Source: Clostridia bacterium | Lineage (GTDB): Bacteria > Bacillota > Clostridia > Oscillospirales > Acutalibacteraceae | Direction: 5' to 3' | DNA: 64,000 bases | Assembly (NCBI GenBank): GCA_017503785.1 | Contig: JAFVSK010000010.1 | Span: 1 to 64,000 of the forward strand | Shown here: one piece after another, positions 44,155-52,324 of the stretch | Numbering within the stretch: position 1 is the stretch's first letter | Layout: every line of letters begins with the position of its first letter | The notes under the pieces: generated by a model | Seen by the model: the letters and a program-made list of their open reading frames with translations, nothing else | Told to the model about the DNA's origin: nothing | Database searches by the model: none | Translations under genes and position numbers: made by a program

Positions 44155-46137
44155 TCATTCCAGATCCAGCATATCCAAATATTCGGCGCCGTGCTCGGCG
44201 ATCATGCGCTTACGACCCTCCAAGTCGTCGCCCAACAGCACGTCGAACATCAGTGCCGTTTCCTCCACGTCGCACGGGTTCACCTTAACCAAGCGGCGCG
44301 TAGCGGGATTCATAGTGGTAAGCGACATCATTTCCGGTTCGTTTTCACCAAGACCCTTCGACCGCTGAATGGTGTACTTCACGTCACCGATCTCGTTGAG
44401 GATCTCGGCCTTTTCGCGGTCGTTATAGGCAAAATAGGTGTCAGTCTTGGTGTTGATCTCGTACAACGGCGTTTCGGCAATGAACACGTACCCCTCGTCA
44501 ATCAACGTCGGGGTCAAGCGGTACAGCATTGCCAAGATCAGCGTGCGAATCTGGAAACCGTCAACATCGGCATCGGTACAGATGATGATTTTTGAAAAGC
44601 GCAGCAGCGACAAGTCAAACGTGGACAAATTCTTGTTCGACTTTGACTTGACCTCCACGCCGCAGCCCATTACCTTTAACAGGTTCACAATGATCTCGCT
44701 CTTAAAGATCTTATCGAATTCTGCTTTTAAGCAGTTCAAAATTTTACCGCGCACGGGGATGATGGCCTGAAATTCCGAATCGCGCGCCTGAATACACGCG
44801 CCCATAGCCGATTTACCCTCAACGATAAACAATTCGCGCTGCTGCGGATCACGCGTGCGGCAATCCACAAAGCCCGGCACACGCGAGGCAAGATCGTTGC
44901 CGGTCTTGAGCGTTTTCTTAAGATCCAAGCGTGTGTGCTCGGCCTTTTCGCGACTGCGCTTATTGATGAGCACTTGATCGGCAATACGGTCGGCTTCGGC
45001 CTTGTTTTCAATAAAATAGATCTCCAGATTATGACGCAGGAATTCCGTCATGGCCTCTTGAATAAACTTATTCGTAATGGCCTTTTTAGTTTGGTTTTCG
45101 TACGAGGTCTGTGTGGAGAACGACGAGGAAACCAGCACCAAGCAATCCTGCACGTCCTGGAACGTGATCTTGCTTTCGTTTTTCAGATACTTGCTGTTCT
45201 GCCGCAAATAAGCATCCAACTGCGACACAAATGCCGACCGCACAGCCTTTTCGGGGGCACCGCCGTGCTCCAGCCAGCTGGAGTTGTGGTAATAATCGAG
45301 CAGCATCGTTTTGTTGGAGAAGCACAAGGCAACATTGAATTTCACCTTATATTCCGGCTTATCCTCGCGGTCACGACCGCGGCGTTCACCGCTCCACACC
45401 TGCACGTCGGTCATGGCGGTGTCGGCTACCAATTCTTTAAGGTAGTCTTCAATACCGTTTTCGTAGATAAACTCTTCGGTTTCAAAGCTACGACCCTTTT
45501 GCTCACGCAGCACGAACAACAGATTCGGGTTCACGATTGCCTGGCGGCGCAGAATATCGCGAAAATACTCCTGCGGAACGGCAATATCGGTGAACACCTG
45601 CAAGTCGGGCTTCCAGCGAATGGTAGTGCCGGTATCACGCTTGGCATACGGCTCTTTTTGCAGGCCACCCACGTTTTCGCCGTGTTCGAAATGCAACGTA
45701 TAACGGAACCCGTCGCGCCGCACCTCTACGTCCATGTATTCCGAGGAATACTGCGTGGCACAAGCACCCAAGCCGTTAAGGCCCAGCGAAAACTCATAGT
45801 TTTCGCTTTCGTTGGTGTTATATTTACCGCCGGCATACAGCTCACAGAAAATGAGTTCCCAGTTAAAGCGATTTTCCTTCGTGTTGAAATCCACCGGCAT
45901 ACCGCGGCCGAAGTCCTGCACCTCGAACGAGCCATCCTCATACCGTGTGGTAATGATCTTACTGCCGTGACCCTCGCGCGCTTCGTCGATGGAGTTGGAC
46001 AAAATTTCGAACACAGCGTGCTCGCAGCCCTCTAATCCGTCGGAGCCGAAAATAACGGCCGGACGCTTACGGACACGGTCGGCCCCCTTTAAAGAGGTGA
46101 TACTTTCGTTATCATACTTTGGCTTTTTTGTTGCCAT
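44155..46137 (-). CDS. parE: Topoisomerase IV subunit B-like (type IIA), divergent
   Basis: 660 residues. GHKL ATPase domain: EILSNSIDEA, DFGRGMP, GLNGLGACATQYSS and the transducer Lys loop YENQTKKAITN. Toprim domain: the usual EGDSAGGSAKQGRDR is EGKSAMGACIQARDS, and CTDADVDGFQIRTL carries the DxD metal site; the Glu, Asp and Asp needed for catalysis are kept. These variations are those of a clostridial branch distinct from GyrB and classic ParE. Forms the ATP-driven duplex-passing enzyme with ParC. Start ATG with AAAAGGATG upstream. Confidence 0.9.
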   Translation of the reverse strand: MATKKPKYDNESITSLKGADRVRKRPAVIFGSDGLEGCEHAVFEILSNSIDEAREGHGSKIITTRYEDGSFEVQDFGRGMPVDFNTKENRFNWELIFCELYAGGKYNTNESENYEFSLGLNGLGACATQYSSEYMDVEVRRDGFRYTLHFEHGENVGGLQKEPYAKRDTGTTIRWKPDLQVFTDIAVPQEYFRDILRRQAIVNPNLLFVLREQKGRSFETEEFIYENGIEDYLKELVADTAMTDVQVWSGERRGRDREDKPEYKVKFNVALCFSNKTMLLDYYHNSSWLEHGGAPEKAVRSAFVSQLDAYLRQNSKYLKNESKITFQDVQDCLVLVSSSFSTQTSYENQTKKAITNKFIQEAMTEFLRHNLEIYFIENKAEADRIADQVLINKRSREKAEHTRLDLKKTLKTGNDLASRVPGFVDCRTRDPQQRELFIVEGKSAMGACIQARDSEFQAIIPVRGKILNCLKAEFDKIFKSEIIVNLLKVMGCGVEVKSKSNKNLSTFDLSLLRFSKIIICTDADVDGFQIRTLILAMLYRLTPTLIDEGYVFIAETPLYEINTKTDTYFAYNDREKAEILNEIGDVKYTIQRSKGLGENEPEMMSLTTMNPATRRLVKVNPCDVEETALMFDVLLGDDLEGRKRMIAEHGAEYLDMLDLE

Positions 46138-46193
46138 TCTGCGTTCATCCTTTTTATGCTGATTTCCAAAATATAGGGGTCTATCATTCCTAT

Positions 46194-46221
46194 TTTATAC
46201 TATATATGGACATTTCGTCAA
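46194..46221 (-). promoter_or_regulatory. Promoter of parE-parC
   Basis: TTGACG (46216-46221), 16 bases, TATAAA (46194-46199) on the minus strand. Confidence 0.65.
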
Positions 46222-46343
46222 GTTTTACTCAAAGATTTTTTATCACAGCCTTGCTCTTTTTTAGAATACATAAAAAAAGTTCGTGCTTTTTCGACAATGA
46301 TACTGTATAATAAAAGATACATTACCGAAAAGGAGGGGACTAC

Positions 46344-47354
46344 ATGGCAAACGTCACCTTGGAACAGCTCATCCAAGAAACCGCCGAGCAGAGCACAGCC
46401 GCTAAATTGCCGAAAAGGCGCCGCAAGCGCGTTCCGCTATGGAGCAAGCTGTTGTTAGACGTGCTCGCTGCCGCTGTTTTACTGTGTGCCTTTGCCCTGC
46501 CGCATCACGTTCTCCCCCGCACCTACGCACCGTTAACACCACCTTCCACCGAACCGGCTCCCGAGCAACCAAGCGACACCTCCATGGGCGCCAAGTTTGC
46601 CGAAAGGTTTACCGCCACTGTGGTACAGAGCGAAAACAAGTATTCCTCACCGAACATCTCCCTCACCGTTGAGAAAAAAACGCAGGGTGAGGGTGACAAG
46701 CTGATCACCTACTACGTGGCCGATATCTACATTCGCACGATCGAATGCTTCCAAACCGCCTTGGCCGGTAACACCTACGGCAAAGGCATATCGGAGCCGT
46801 TTTTGGATATTGCAACCGCTCACAACGCCATACTGGCGGTATCGGGCGATTACTACGGTCGCCATTACGGTCCCGTTATTCGCAACGGCGTGCTCTACCG
46901 TGATACCACCGCCAGCGCCGACGTGTGCGTGCTGTACAAAAACGGCGTTATGAAGACCTTTGCCAAGGGCACCTTCAACGCCGGGGCCGAAATGCAAAAC
47001 GGTGCTTGGCAAGCATGGAGCTTCGGCCCCGAGCTGCTCACGGCCGAGGGAGCCTCTAAAACGCGATTTAACAGCTCGCTCACGCCCAAGCATCCACGCT
47101 GCGCCATCGGCTACTACGAGCCCGGCCACTACGCCTTGGTGCTGGTTGACGGCAGAAAAGACGGTTATTCCACCGGTATGACGTTAACCGAGCTTTCCGC
47201 TTTGTTTGAAAGTATGGGCTGTTCTGCCGCCTATAATCTCGACGGCGGTCGTTCGGCACAAATGGCCTATGCCAACGCCATGGTCAACCAGCCCTACAAA
47301 GACGGCCGCGACGTGAGCGATATCCTTTTCATTGGGGAGGTAGCTGCCAAATGA
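46344..47354 (+). CDS. Membrane-anchored phosphodiester glycosidase (NAGPA domain) protein
   Basis: 336 residues. Cytoplasmic basic N-terminus, one membrane segment (LWSKLLLDVLAAAVLLCAFALP), a Pro-rich linker, and an extracellular NAGPA/DUF2233-type domain: ADIYIRTIECFQTALAG, LAVSGDYYGRHYGPVIRNG, CAIGYYEPGHYALVLVDGR and the hallmark AAYNLDGGRSAQMAY. The family cleaves phosphodiester glycosidic bonds or modifies exopolysaccharide. A TATAAT box at 46306-46311 lies upstream without clear -35. RBS GGAGGGG. Overlaps the next small gene by four bases. Confidence 0.85.
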   Translation: MANVTLEQLIQETAEQSTAAKLPKRRRKRVPLWSKLLLDVLAAAVLLCAFALPHHVLPRTYAPLTPPSTEPAPEQPSDTSMGAKFAERFTATVVQSENKYSSPNISLTVEKKTQGEGDKLITYYVADIYIRTIECFQTALAGNTYGKGISEPFLDIATAHNAILAVSGDYYGRHYGPVIRNGVLYRDTTASADVCVLYKNGVMKTFAKGTFNAGAEMQNGAWQAWSFGPELLTAEGASKTRFNSSLTPKHPRCAIGYYEPGHYALVLVDGRKDGYSTGMTLTELSALFESMGCSAAYNLDGGRSAQMAYANAMVNQPYKDGRDVSDILFIGEVAAK

Positions 47355-47554
47355 AACGCTTTACCGCCTTTCTGTCACACACCTGCTTCGTTTTATCGCT
47401 GGTGCTGCTCACGCTACTCATTGTAGATCGGTTTAATCCGTCGATGGATTTCATTAACAACGATTTCAGCAAGCTTTTCCTCGCCGTGCTGTGCATGGTT
47501 GCCGCACTGTTGGGAATTTTAGTATTGATACAGCAATCCCGCTCCAATCGTTAA
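47351..47554 (+). CDS. Small membrane protein, unknown
   Basis: 67 residues with two predicted membrane segments (FVLSLVLLTLLIVDRF and LFLAVLCMVAALLGILVLI), joined by FNPSMDFINNDFSKL. Start ATG overlaps the stop of the glycosidase gene (ATGA) and has GGGGAGGTAG upstream, so it is translated together with it. Not a recognised family; may be an accessory subunit of the upstream enzyme. Confidence 0.7.
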   Translation: MKRFTAFLSHTCFVLSLVLLTLLIVDRFNPSMDFINNDFSKLFLAVLCMVAALLGILVLIQQSRSNR

Positions 47555-47580
47555 CAAATTTTAAACGTTTGACAAATCGG

Positions 47581-47609
47581 TTGCATCCTGCCGAAAACTG
47601 CGGTACAAT
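47581..47609 (+). promoter_or_regulatory. Promoter of the RING/DUF2628 gene
   Basis: TTGCAT (47581-47586), 17 bases, TACAAT (47604-47609). Confidence 0.65.
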
Positions 47610-47643
47610 ACGGATGCAAACCTTTTTTAGAAAGTGTGACTGT

Positions 47644-48603
47644 ATGTTTTTTTACGAAGGACAATCCTGCCCCGTTTGCGGCAAGCATTTTGGAGAAAAC
47701 GACGATATCGTTACCTGCCCGCAGTGCGGTTGCCCGCATCATCGGGAATGCTGGATGCAGGAGGGGCATTGCCATTTTGCGGCCGATCACGGCACTGAAC
47801 GCCAATGGGCGGTAGGTGCTGCTCAGCCTAAGAAGGAACCGGCCGTTTCTGTGGTGCGTTGCCCGAACTGCGGCGGCGAAAACCCCGAATTTGCCGAGAT
47901 CTGTGGGCATTGCGGTCGCGATCTCGACAGTATCGACTGGTCCGAAAAAGAACCCGAACCGTCGGCACAGCAATACACACCGCATTCTCACGCTGCGCCT
48001 CCGCCGTTTAATACCTCGTTTCAAGCACCGTTTCAGGTGGGGGTGCAGGATCCTTACGGCGGCGTCCCGCGCACCGAAGAGATCGACGGCATCACCGTCG
48101 ACGAGATCGTTGAGCTGGTGGGGCCCAATTCGGCGTATTATCTGCCGCAGTTTCTCCACATGAGCCGTACCGGCAAAAAGGTTTCGTGGAACGGCGCCGG
48201 CTTTCTGCTCCCGCACAACTGGCTGCTGTTCCGCAAAAATCTGCTGTGGGGAATCTTAGCCTCGGTGCTGTGGTGTATTTTGTGGGCAGTCAACTATGGG
48301 TTATACTTTGTAGCCGATTCGCCGGCCTCCTTGCCGTTGGAAACGCAAAAACTGGTACTGCTCATCTCCTCGCTGGCGTTTTTGGTTGAGATCCTGCTCC
48401 GATTGGCCGTGGGACTTTTCGGAAACTACGCATATATGCAGCTGATCTTGGATAAAGCACGTAAGCTGCGCACCAACCCGCAGCCGCAATACAATCGCAG
48501 CTTTCGTGTGTCGGGCGGCACGTCGTTTGCCTTGGCTCTTCTCCCCTACGCCTTGCCGTTCCTGCTCACGTACTGCCTGCTGCTCTTCGCACCGATTCCA
48601 TAA
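47644..48603 (+). CDS. Prokaryotic RING finger, zinc ribbon and DUF2628 membrane protein
   Basis: 319 residues. Domain order: prokaryotic RING-like finger (CPVCGKHFGENDDIVTCPQCGCPHHRECW, about 8-36), a zinc ribbon (CPNCGGENPEFAEICGHCGRDL, about 76-97), a Pro/Gln-rich linker, then DUF2628 (about 150-319) with three to four membrane segments. The RING type is that found in Prok-RING family 1. A regulatory or membrane quality role is likely but unproven. Start ATG at 47644; the ribosome site is weak (AGAAAGTG). Confidence 0.8.
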   Translation: MFFYEGQSCPVCGKHFGENDDIVTCPQCGCPHHRECWMQEGHCHFAADHGTERQWAVGAAQPKKEPAVSVVRCPNCGGENPEFAEICGHCGRDLDSIDWSEKEPEPSAQQYTPHSHAAPPPFNTSFQAPFQVGVQDPYGGVPRTEEIDGITVDEIVELVGPNSAYYLPQFLHMSRTGKKVSWNGAGFLLPHNWLLFRKNLLWGILASVLWCILWAVNYGLYFVADSPASLPLETQKLVLLISSLAFLVEILLRLAVGLFGNYAYMQLILDKARKLRTNPQPQYNRSFRVSGGTSFALALLPYALPFLLTYCLLLFAPIP

Positions 48604-48630
48604 AAAAAGCCGCTAAAAGCGGCTTTTTTC
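48604..48630 (+). terminator. Terminator of the RING/DUF2628 gene
   Basis: AAAAGCCGCT AAA AGCGGCTTTTTT immediately after the stop codon. Confidence 0.9.
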
Positions 48631-48679
48631 ATATTTTGAAGGCTGATTACATAGGCTATAGACGAGGAGGTCGACACCT

Positions 48680-49147
48680 ATGAAACGGTCACAAATTCAA
48701 TGGAAGCCCTTGTTGTTCTTTTTGCTGTACACCTTCATTTTGGCAGGCTTGGGAACCTGGTTGGGCATGCCCACCACGAAAGGCTTGGTGCAACCGCCGC
48801 TGGCACCGCCCGATTGGCTGTTCCCCATCGTCTGGACGATTTTGTATGCCTTGATGGCCGTCGCCGCCTATCTCGTATTCATCAGCGGTGATATAGACCG
48901 CGGGCAACCGCTGCGGCTGTATCTGCTGCAGGTGCTGGTGAACGTGCTGTGGCCGCTGTTCTTCTTCCGTTTAGAATGGCGTTTGTTCGCGTTTATTTGG
49001 CTGCTTTTGTTGCTGGTGTTGGTCATTGCTACCGCCATCGGCTTCAAGCCGATTTCACGCACGGCGTGGTATTTGCTGCTGCCTTATATCGCTTGGCTGT
49101 TATTCGCCGGTTATTTGAATTTGAGCTTTTACTTGCTGAACCGATAA
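48680..49147 (+). CDS. tspO: TspO/MBR family membrane protein
   Basis: 155 residues, five membrane segments. TspO pattern: PPLAPPDWLFPIVWTILYALMAVAAYLV, LQVLVNVLWPLFFFRLEW, and the C-terminal YIAWLLFAGYLNLSFYLLNR. TspO proteins bind porphyrins and are thought to degrade or transport them under stress. RBS GAGGAGGTC. Single-gene unit. Confidence 0.92.
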   Translation: MKRSQIQWKPLLFFLLYTFILAGLGTWLGMPTTKGLVQPPLAPPDWLFPIVWTILYALMAVAAYLVFISGDIDRGQPLRLYLLQVLVNVLWPLFFFRLEWRLFAFIWLLLLLVLVIATAIGFKPISRTAWYLLLPYIAWLLFAGYLNLSFYLLNR

Positions 49148-49177
49148 AAAAGAACCTCCCTCGGGAGGTTCTTTTTC
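49146..49177. terminator. Bidirectional terminator
   Basis: AAAAAGAACCTCCC TCG GGAGGTTCTTTTTC between the convergent tspO and HD-domain genes. Confidence 0.85.
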
Positions 49178-49183
49178 TATAAC

Positions 49184-49843
49184 TTATAACAAAGCTTGTC
49201 CGTTCACGATCAATTTGAAACGCAAGCCCAGGCGCTCCGCCGCCTTGCGGCACAGGATCATGCGGGCTAAAAAGATCTCAAAATAATCCATCACCGAGCC
49301 GTATTCCGTGTCGATGGTGAGATCGAGCTTTACGACCGTGCGGTCATCGTTAATGCGCAGTTCCGATTTGCGCACCGAATAATTTACGCGGTCGTGAATA
49401 TCGAACGTGGTGGCATCGTTATTACGTACACGGCTGCGGCGCACATCTGATTTATCGGCTAAGATCAGTGCCGCAGCTACTGCGTTTACAGGTACGCCGT
49501 TCCCTTCATCGTGGTTGCCGATTGCCGTGGTGATGGTGGCAATATCCTCGGCCGGCATACCCATATCATCTAAAATGCTGAAGGCCATGATCGCCCCGCT
49601 CTGCGAATGTTCTGAGCGATTGACCAAATTGCCGATATCGTGCAAATATCCGGCAATGCGCGCCAATTCGATCTCATGCTCGGAATAGCCCAGCGTTTCC
49701 AGCAGATAGGCAGCCATTTTGGCCACGTGGGTCACATGGGCAAAGCTGTGCTCGGTAAACCCCTGCGCTAGCAACGATTCATCGGCTCGTGTAATGTAGG
49801 CCCGAACGGCAGCGTTATCGCGGATGCTTTCAAACGTAATCAT
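49184..49843 (-). CDS. HD-domain phosphohydrolase
   Basis: 219 residues. HD motif set: His in HSFAHVTHVAKMAAYLLE (about 35), the HD pair in IAGYLHDIGNLVN (about 69), and Asp in ALILADKSDVRRSRVR (about 130). These coordinate the metals in phosphohydrolases for nucleotides or cyclic nucleotides. The C-terminal part (TVVKLDLTIDTEYGSVMDYFEIFLARM) is a separate beta-alpha region. Start at 49843, better spaced from AAAGGAG. Substrate unknown. Confidence 0.85.
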   Translation of the reverse strand: MITFESIRDNAAVRAYITRADESLLAQGFTEHSFAHVTHVAKMAAYLLETLGYSEHEIELARIAGYLHDIGNLVNRSEHSQSGAIMAFSILDDMGMPAEDIATITTAIGNHDEGNGVPVNAVAAALILADKSDVRRSRVRNNDATTFDIHDRVNYSVRKSELRINDDRTVVKLDLTIDTEYGSVMDYFEIFLARMILCRKAAERLGLRFKLIVNGQALL

Positions 49844-49868
49844 AGACATTCTCCTTTTCACCACCTAT

Positions 49869-49897
49869 AGTATACACGGTATTCTGTGTTTTGGCAA
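49869..49897 (-). promoter_or_regulatory. Promoter of the HD-domain gene
   Basis: TTGCCA (49892-49897), 17 bases, TATACT (49869-49874) on the minus strand. Confidence 0.7.
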
Positions 49898-49899
49898 GG

Positions 49900-49931
49900 A
49901 AAAAGCGAAAAGGCACTCCTTTTCGCTTTTT
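49900..49931 (-). terminator. Terminator of the M24/phosphotriesterase operon
   Basis: AAAAAGCGAAAAGG AGTG CCTTTTCGCTTTTT, a 14-bp stem right after the M24 stop on the minus strand. Confidence 0.8.
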
Positions 49932-49933
49932 GA

Positions 49934-51109
49934 TCAACATTCAATTTCAAACAGTTCGCGCGGATAGTCGGTTAAATTCTCGGCACCGCCTTGCTTCACG
50001 CACACCACATCTTCTATGCGCAAACCGATGTGCTCAACATTCGAACCCAAAAAAATATCGGCGCAAAACGTCATATTTTCTTCTAAAACGAAGTCGGCGC
50101 TGGTCTCTACCCAAGGCGCTTCACCCTCCATTGTGCCGTTGCCGTGGAACGGACCGTACAATAGCCAATCTCCGTAGCCCATTGCGGTAACGTTATCAAC
50201 ATGGAACTGTGCTACTTCGGCAGCCGATTTCCCCACCTGTAATTGGGCGATCGCATCCTGCTGTGCCTTATATCCCACTTCGATCAATCTCTTTTGTTCT
50301 TTCGAGGCTTTACCAAAAACCACAGCACGACCGATGGTGGAAGCGTAACCGTCTACACGTGCACCGATCTGAATAAACGTAAGATCGCCTTTTTGAATTT
50401 CTTTATTACGGGGACGACTGATTGCTTGATCGGAGCCCTTACCCGTAAGTACCCAAGGCGGATAGGATTCACGTTCGGCACCCAGCTCGTGCATTTTTCC
50501 CAAAGCCAAGCCAACCACTTGTTGTTCGGTCATACCAACGCGAATGTTTTGAAGAACAAAATCAAAGGTTTCCCGCGTGATCTTGGCTGCAGCACGCATA
50601 CACGTCAATTCATTTTCGGTTTTTATCATACGAATGCGATTGACAAGCTCATCCGCCTTTTCCACACGTACCTCGCCTAATGCTTCGGTCAAAGCTTCAT
50701 ACACACCAATAGTCATCAGCGGCAATCCTGCTACGCCGAAACGAGTGATGGTTTTTTCTCCCATTGCTTCGGCAAATACCGATGCAAAGGTATCTAATTT
50801 CTTGCCCGGATATTCCGGTTCAGACGATTCCCGAAACGCTTTCAGCAAGCGTACTTTCTCGATCATCGTACGGTCCGTAGCGTAAGTATAGCTTTCGGGG
50901 CCAATGAGCAAAATCGGCTCTCCTTCGGCGGGAATCAGCACACCGGCCGTTTCAAACGAGGGCCAATAATTTGAAAAATAACGAACATACTGCGGTTCGG
51001 CTTCATTGCCGTAGTTAAGCAGCAAATCATAGCCCTGTTCTTTCATTTTTGCCTGTACTTTTTTTACACGCTCAGCAAATTCCTCGCGCGGGATTTTCGG
51101 TAAAATCAT
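49934..51109 (-). CDS. M24-fold (creatinase/aminopeptidase P-like) protein lacking most metal ligands
   Basis: 391 residues. Creatinase-type N-terminal domain (about 1-150) and a pita-bread C-terminal domain. In metal-dependent M24 peptidases the ligands are Asp, Asp, His, Glu, Glu. Here the first Asp site reads FIQIGARVDGY (Gln), the second STIGR (Thr), the first Glu site CADIF (Asp); only the His (PFHGNG) and the last Glu (LRIEDVV) remain. That matches metal-independent relatives such as creatinase rather than Xaa-Pro peptidases. It is co-transcribed with the phosphotriesterase-like gene one base upstream and probably acts in the same catabolic route. Substrate unknown. Confidence 0.85.
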   Translation of the reverse strand: MILPKIPREEFAERVKKVQAKMKEQGYDLLLNYGNEAEPQYVRYFSNYWPSFETAGVLIPAEGEPILLIGPESYTYATDRTMIEKVRLLKAFRESSEPEYPGKKLDTFASVFAEAMGEKTITRFGVAGLPLMTIGVYEALTEALGEVRVEKADELVNRIRMIKTENELTCMRAAAKITRETFDFVLQNIRVGMTEQQVVGLALGKMHELGAERESYPPWVLTGKGSDQAISRPRNKEIQKGDLTFIQIGARVDGYASTIGRAVVFGKASKEQKRLIEVGYKAQQDAIAQLQVGKSAAEVAQFHVDNVTAMGYGDWLLYGPFHGNGTMEGEAPWVETSADFVLEENMTFCADIFLGSNVEHIGLRIEDVVCVKQGGAENLTDYPRELFEIEC

Positions 51110-51110
51110 A

Positions 51111-52157
51111 TTACTCCTCCTTACCCAGCAACCAATCGGCCGGATTTTTCACCAGCAAGGTGTTTATTTCTTCGGCTGTAATACCTTCCTCTTCCATCAT
51201 GGGAACGATATTTTTCAAAATGTGGTCGTATCCCCATCCACCGTAAGTGTGCAACAATTGCTTTAAACACAGATCACACGAAAGCAACAATCGGCCTACG
51301 TAACCTTTTTGAATAAGATGGTTTAGAAATGCCACCCGTTGCACGTCGGTTACAAAGGAGCCATAACCGGAATTACGCACCTCGCGTCGGATGTAATATT
51401 CTTTCCCGAAATTGTCAAATTCCACGTAGACACCCTTTTTCAGCAAAGCGAGAACGTAGTCCTCACGATTTTCAACATCAATGTGACTAATGCAAATGCG
51501 TTGAGGATCTACGCCGGCATTCAGCAATATATCCGCCGCTTCCAATCCATTGGTTGTCCACGGATTGATGTGCACGTTAATAGCCACGCCTGTGGCCTGT
51601 TGTGCCAGTGCCGCTGCACGCAACACCCGGCGCTCTCGTTCATCAAACACTTCGCTAACACCGATCTCTCCAATGTAGCCCGCACAAATATCGGTGCCGT
51701 CCACACCCTGCCGGAGCTCACCGATCATGGTATCGGCAATCTGCCGTTCGGTCATTTGCAGCAACGCTTCGGGATGGGTTTCTCCCACGTAGTAGCCCGT
51801 CCCCATAACAATGTGCAACCCCGTTTTTTTCGCAATACGGCGCAACGCTTGCGCATCGCGACCGATTCCGGGAAGCGAGGCTTCCACCACCGTACTACCG
51901 CCTGCCGCTTTAAAACGTGCGAGTTCCTCTGCCTGTAATGCTTCATCATCCAACAAAAGGTTGTCCTTCAACGCATAGCAATCGCGGTTAAGGGTTCCTA
52001 ATGTCCACATTTCCACCTTTTGAGTAGCCGGATCCGCGATGCCTTCTACCGACTTTTCGGTATAAAACGCGGTAAGATCCAGCAAAACATGTTCATGCGT
52101 GGTTACCACACCCAGTTGCTCGCGGGCGACCGCGCCGCATACCGTTTTTAAAAGCAC
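51111..52157 (-). CDS. Phosphotriesterase-family metal-dependent hydrolase
   Basis: 348 residues, amidohydrolase barrel. Metal ligands are all seen: HxH in VTTHEHVLLD (about 19-21), the bridging acidic residue in GYIGEIGVSE (Glu, as in the PHP/lactonase branch rather than carboxylated Lys), His in AINVHINP, His in CISHIDVE and Asp in LLSCDLCLKQ. Members hydrolyse lactones, esters or phosphotriesters. GTG at 52157 has AGAGGTGG at good spacing; TTG at 52163 is the alternative. Pairs with the M24-fold gene and is divergent from the first AraC regulator. Confidence 0.85.
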   Translation of the reverse strand: MLLKTVCGAVAREQLGVVTTHEHVLLDLTAFYTEKSVEGIADPATQKVEMWTLGTLNRDCYALKDNLLLDDEALQAEELARFKAAGGSTVVEASLPGIGRDAQALRRIAKKTGLHIVMGTGYYVGETHPEALLQMTERQIADTMIGELRQGVDGTDICAGYIGEIGVSEVFDERERRVLRAAALAQQATGVAINVHINPWTTNGLEAADILLNAGVDPQRICISHIDVENREDYVLALLKKGVYVEFDNFGKEYYIRREVRNSGYGSFVTDVQRVAFLNHLIQKGYVGRLLLSCDLCLKQLLHTYGGWGYDHILKNIVPMMEEEGITAEEINTLLVKNPADWLLGKEE

Positions 52158-52275
52158 AAACAACCACCTCTCTTTTTCCTTTATTGTAACACTATGATCC
52201 GCCTAACCACTATAACAAACCACTTAAAACCGTTGTACAAAATTATGCAAAATTCAAACAAGTCTCCTTTTGCTA

Positions 52276-52303
52276 TTGACAAACCCAAAAAACTCGGTAA
52301 AAT
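52276..52303 (+). promoter_or_regulatory. Promoter of AraC-1
   Basis: TTGACA (52276-52281), 16 bases, TAAAAT (52298-52303). In the divergent gap the heptamer AACCACT occurs twice, 13 bases apart (52205-52211 and 52218-52224), a possible regulator-binding site; the promoter of the minus-strand operon could not be defined. Confidence 0.65.
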
Positions 52304-52324
52304 CAAATCCAAGGAGGGAGTTTC

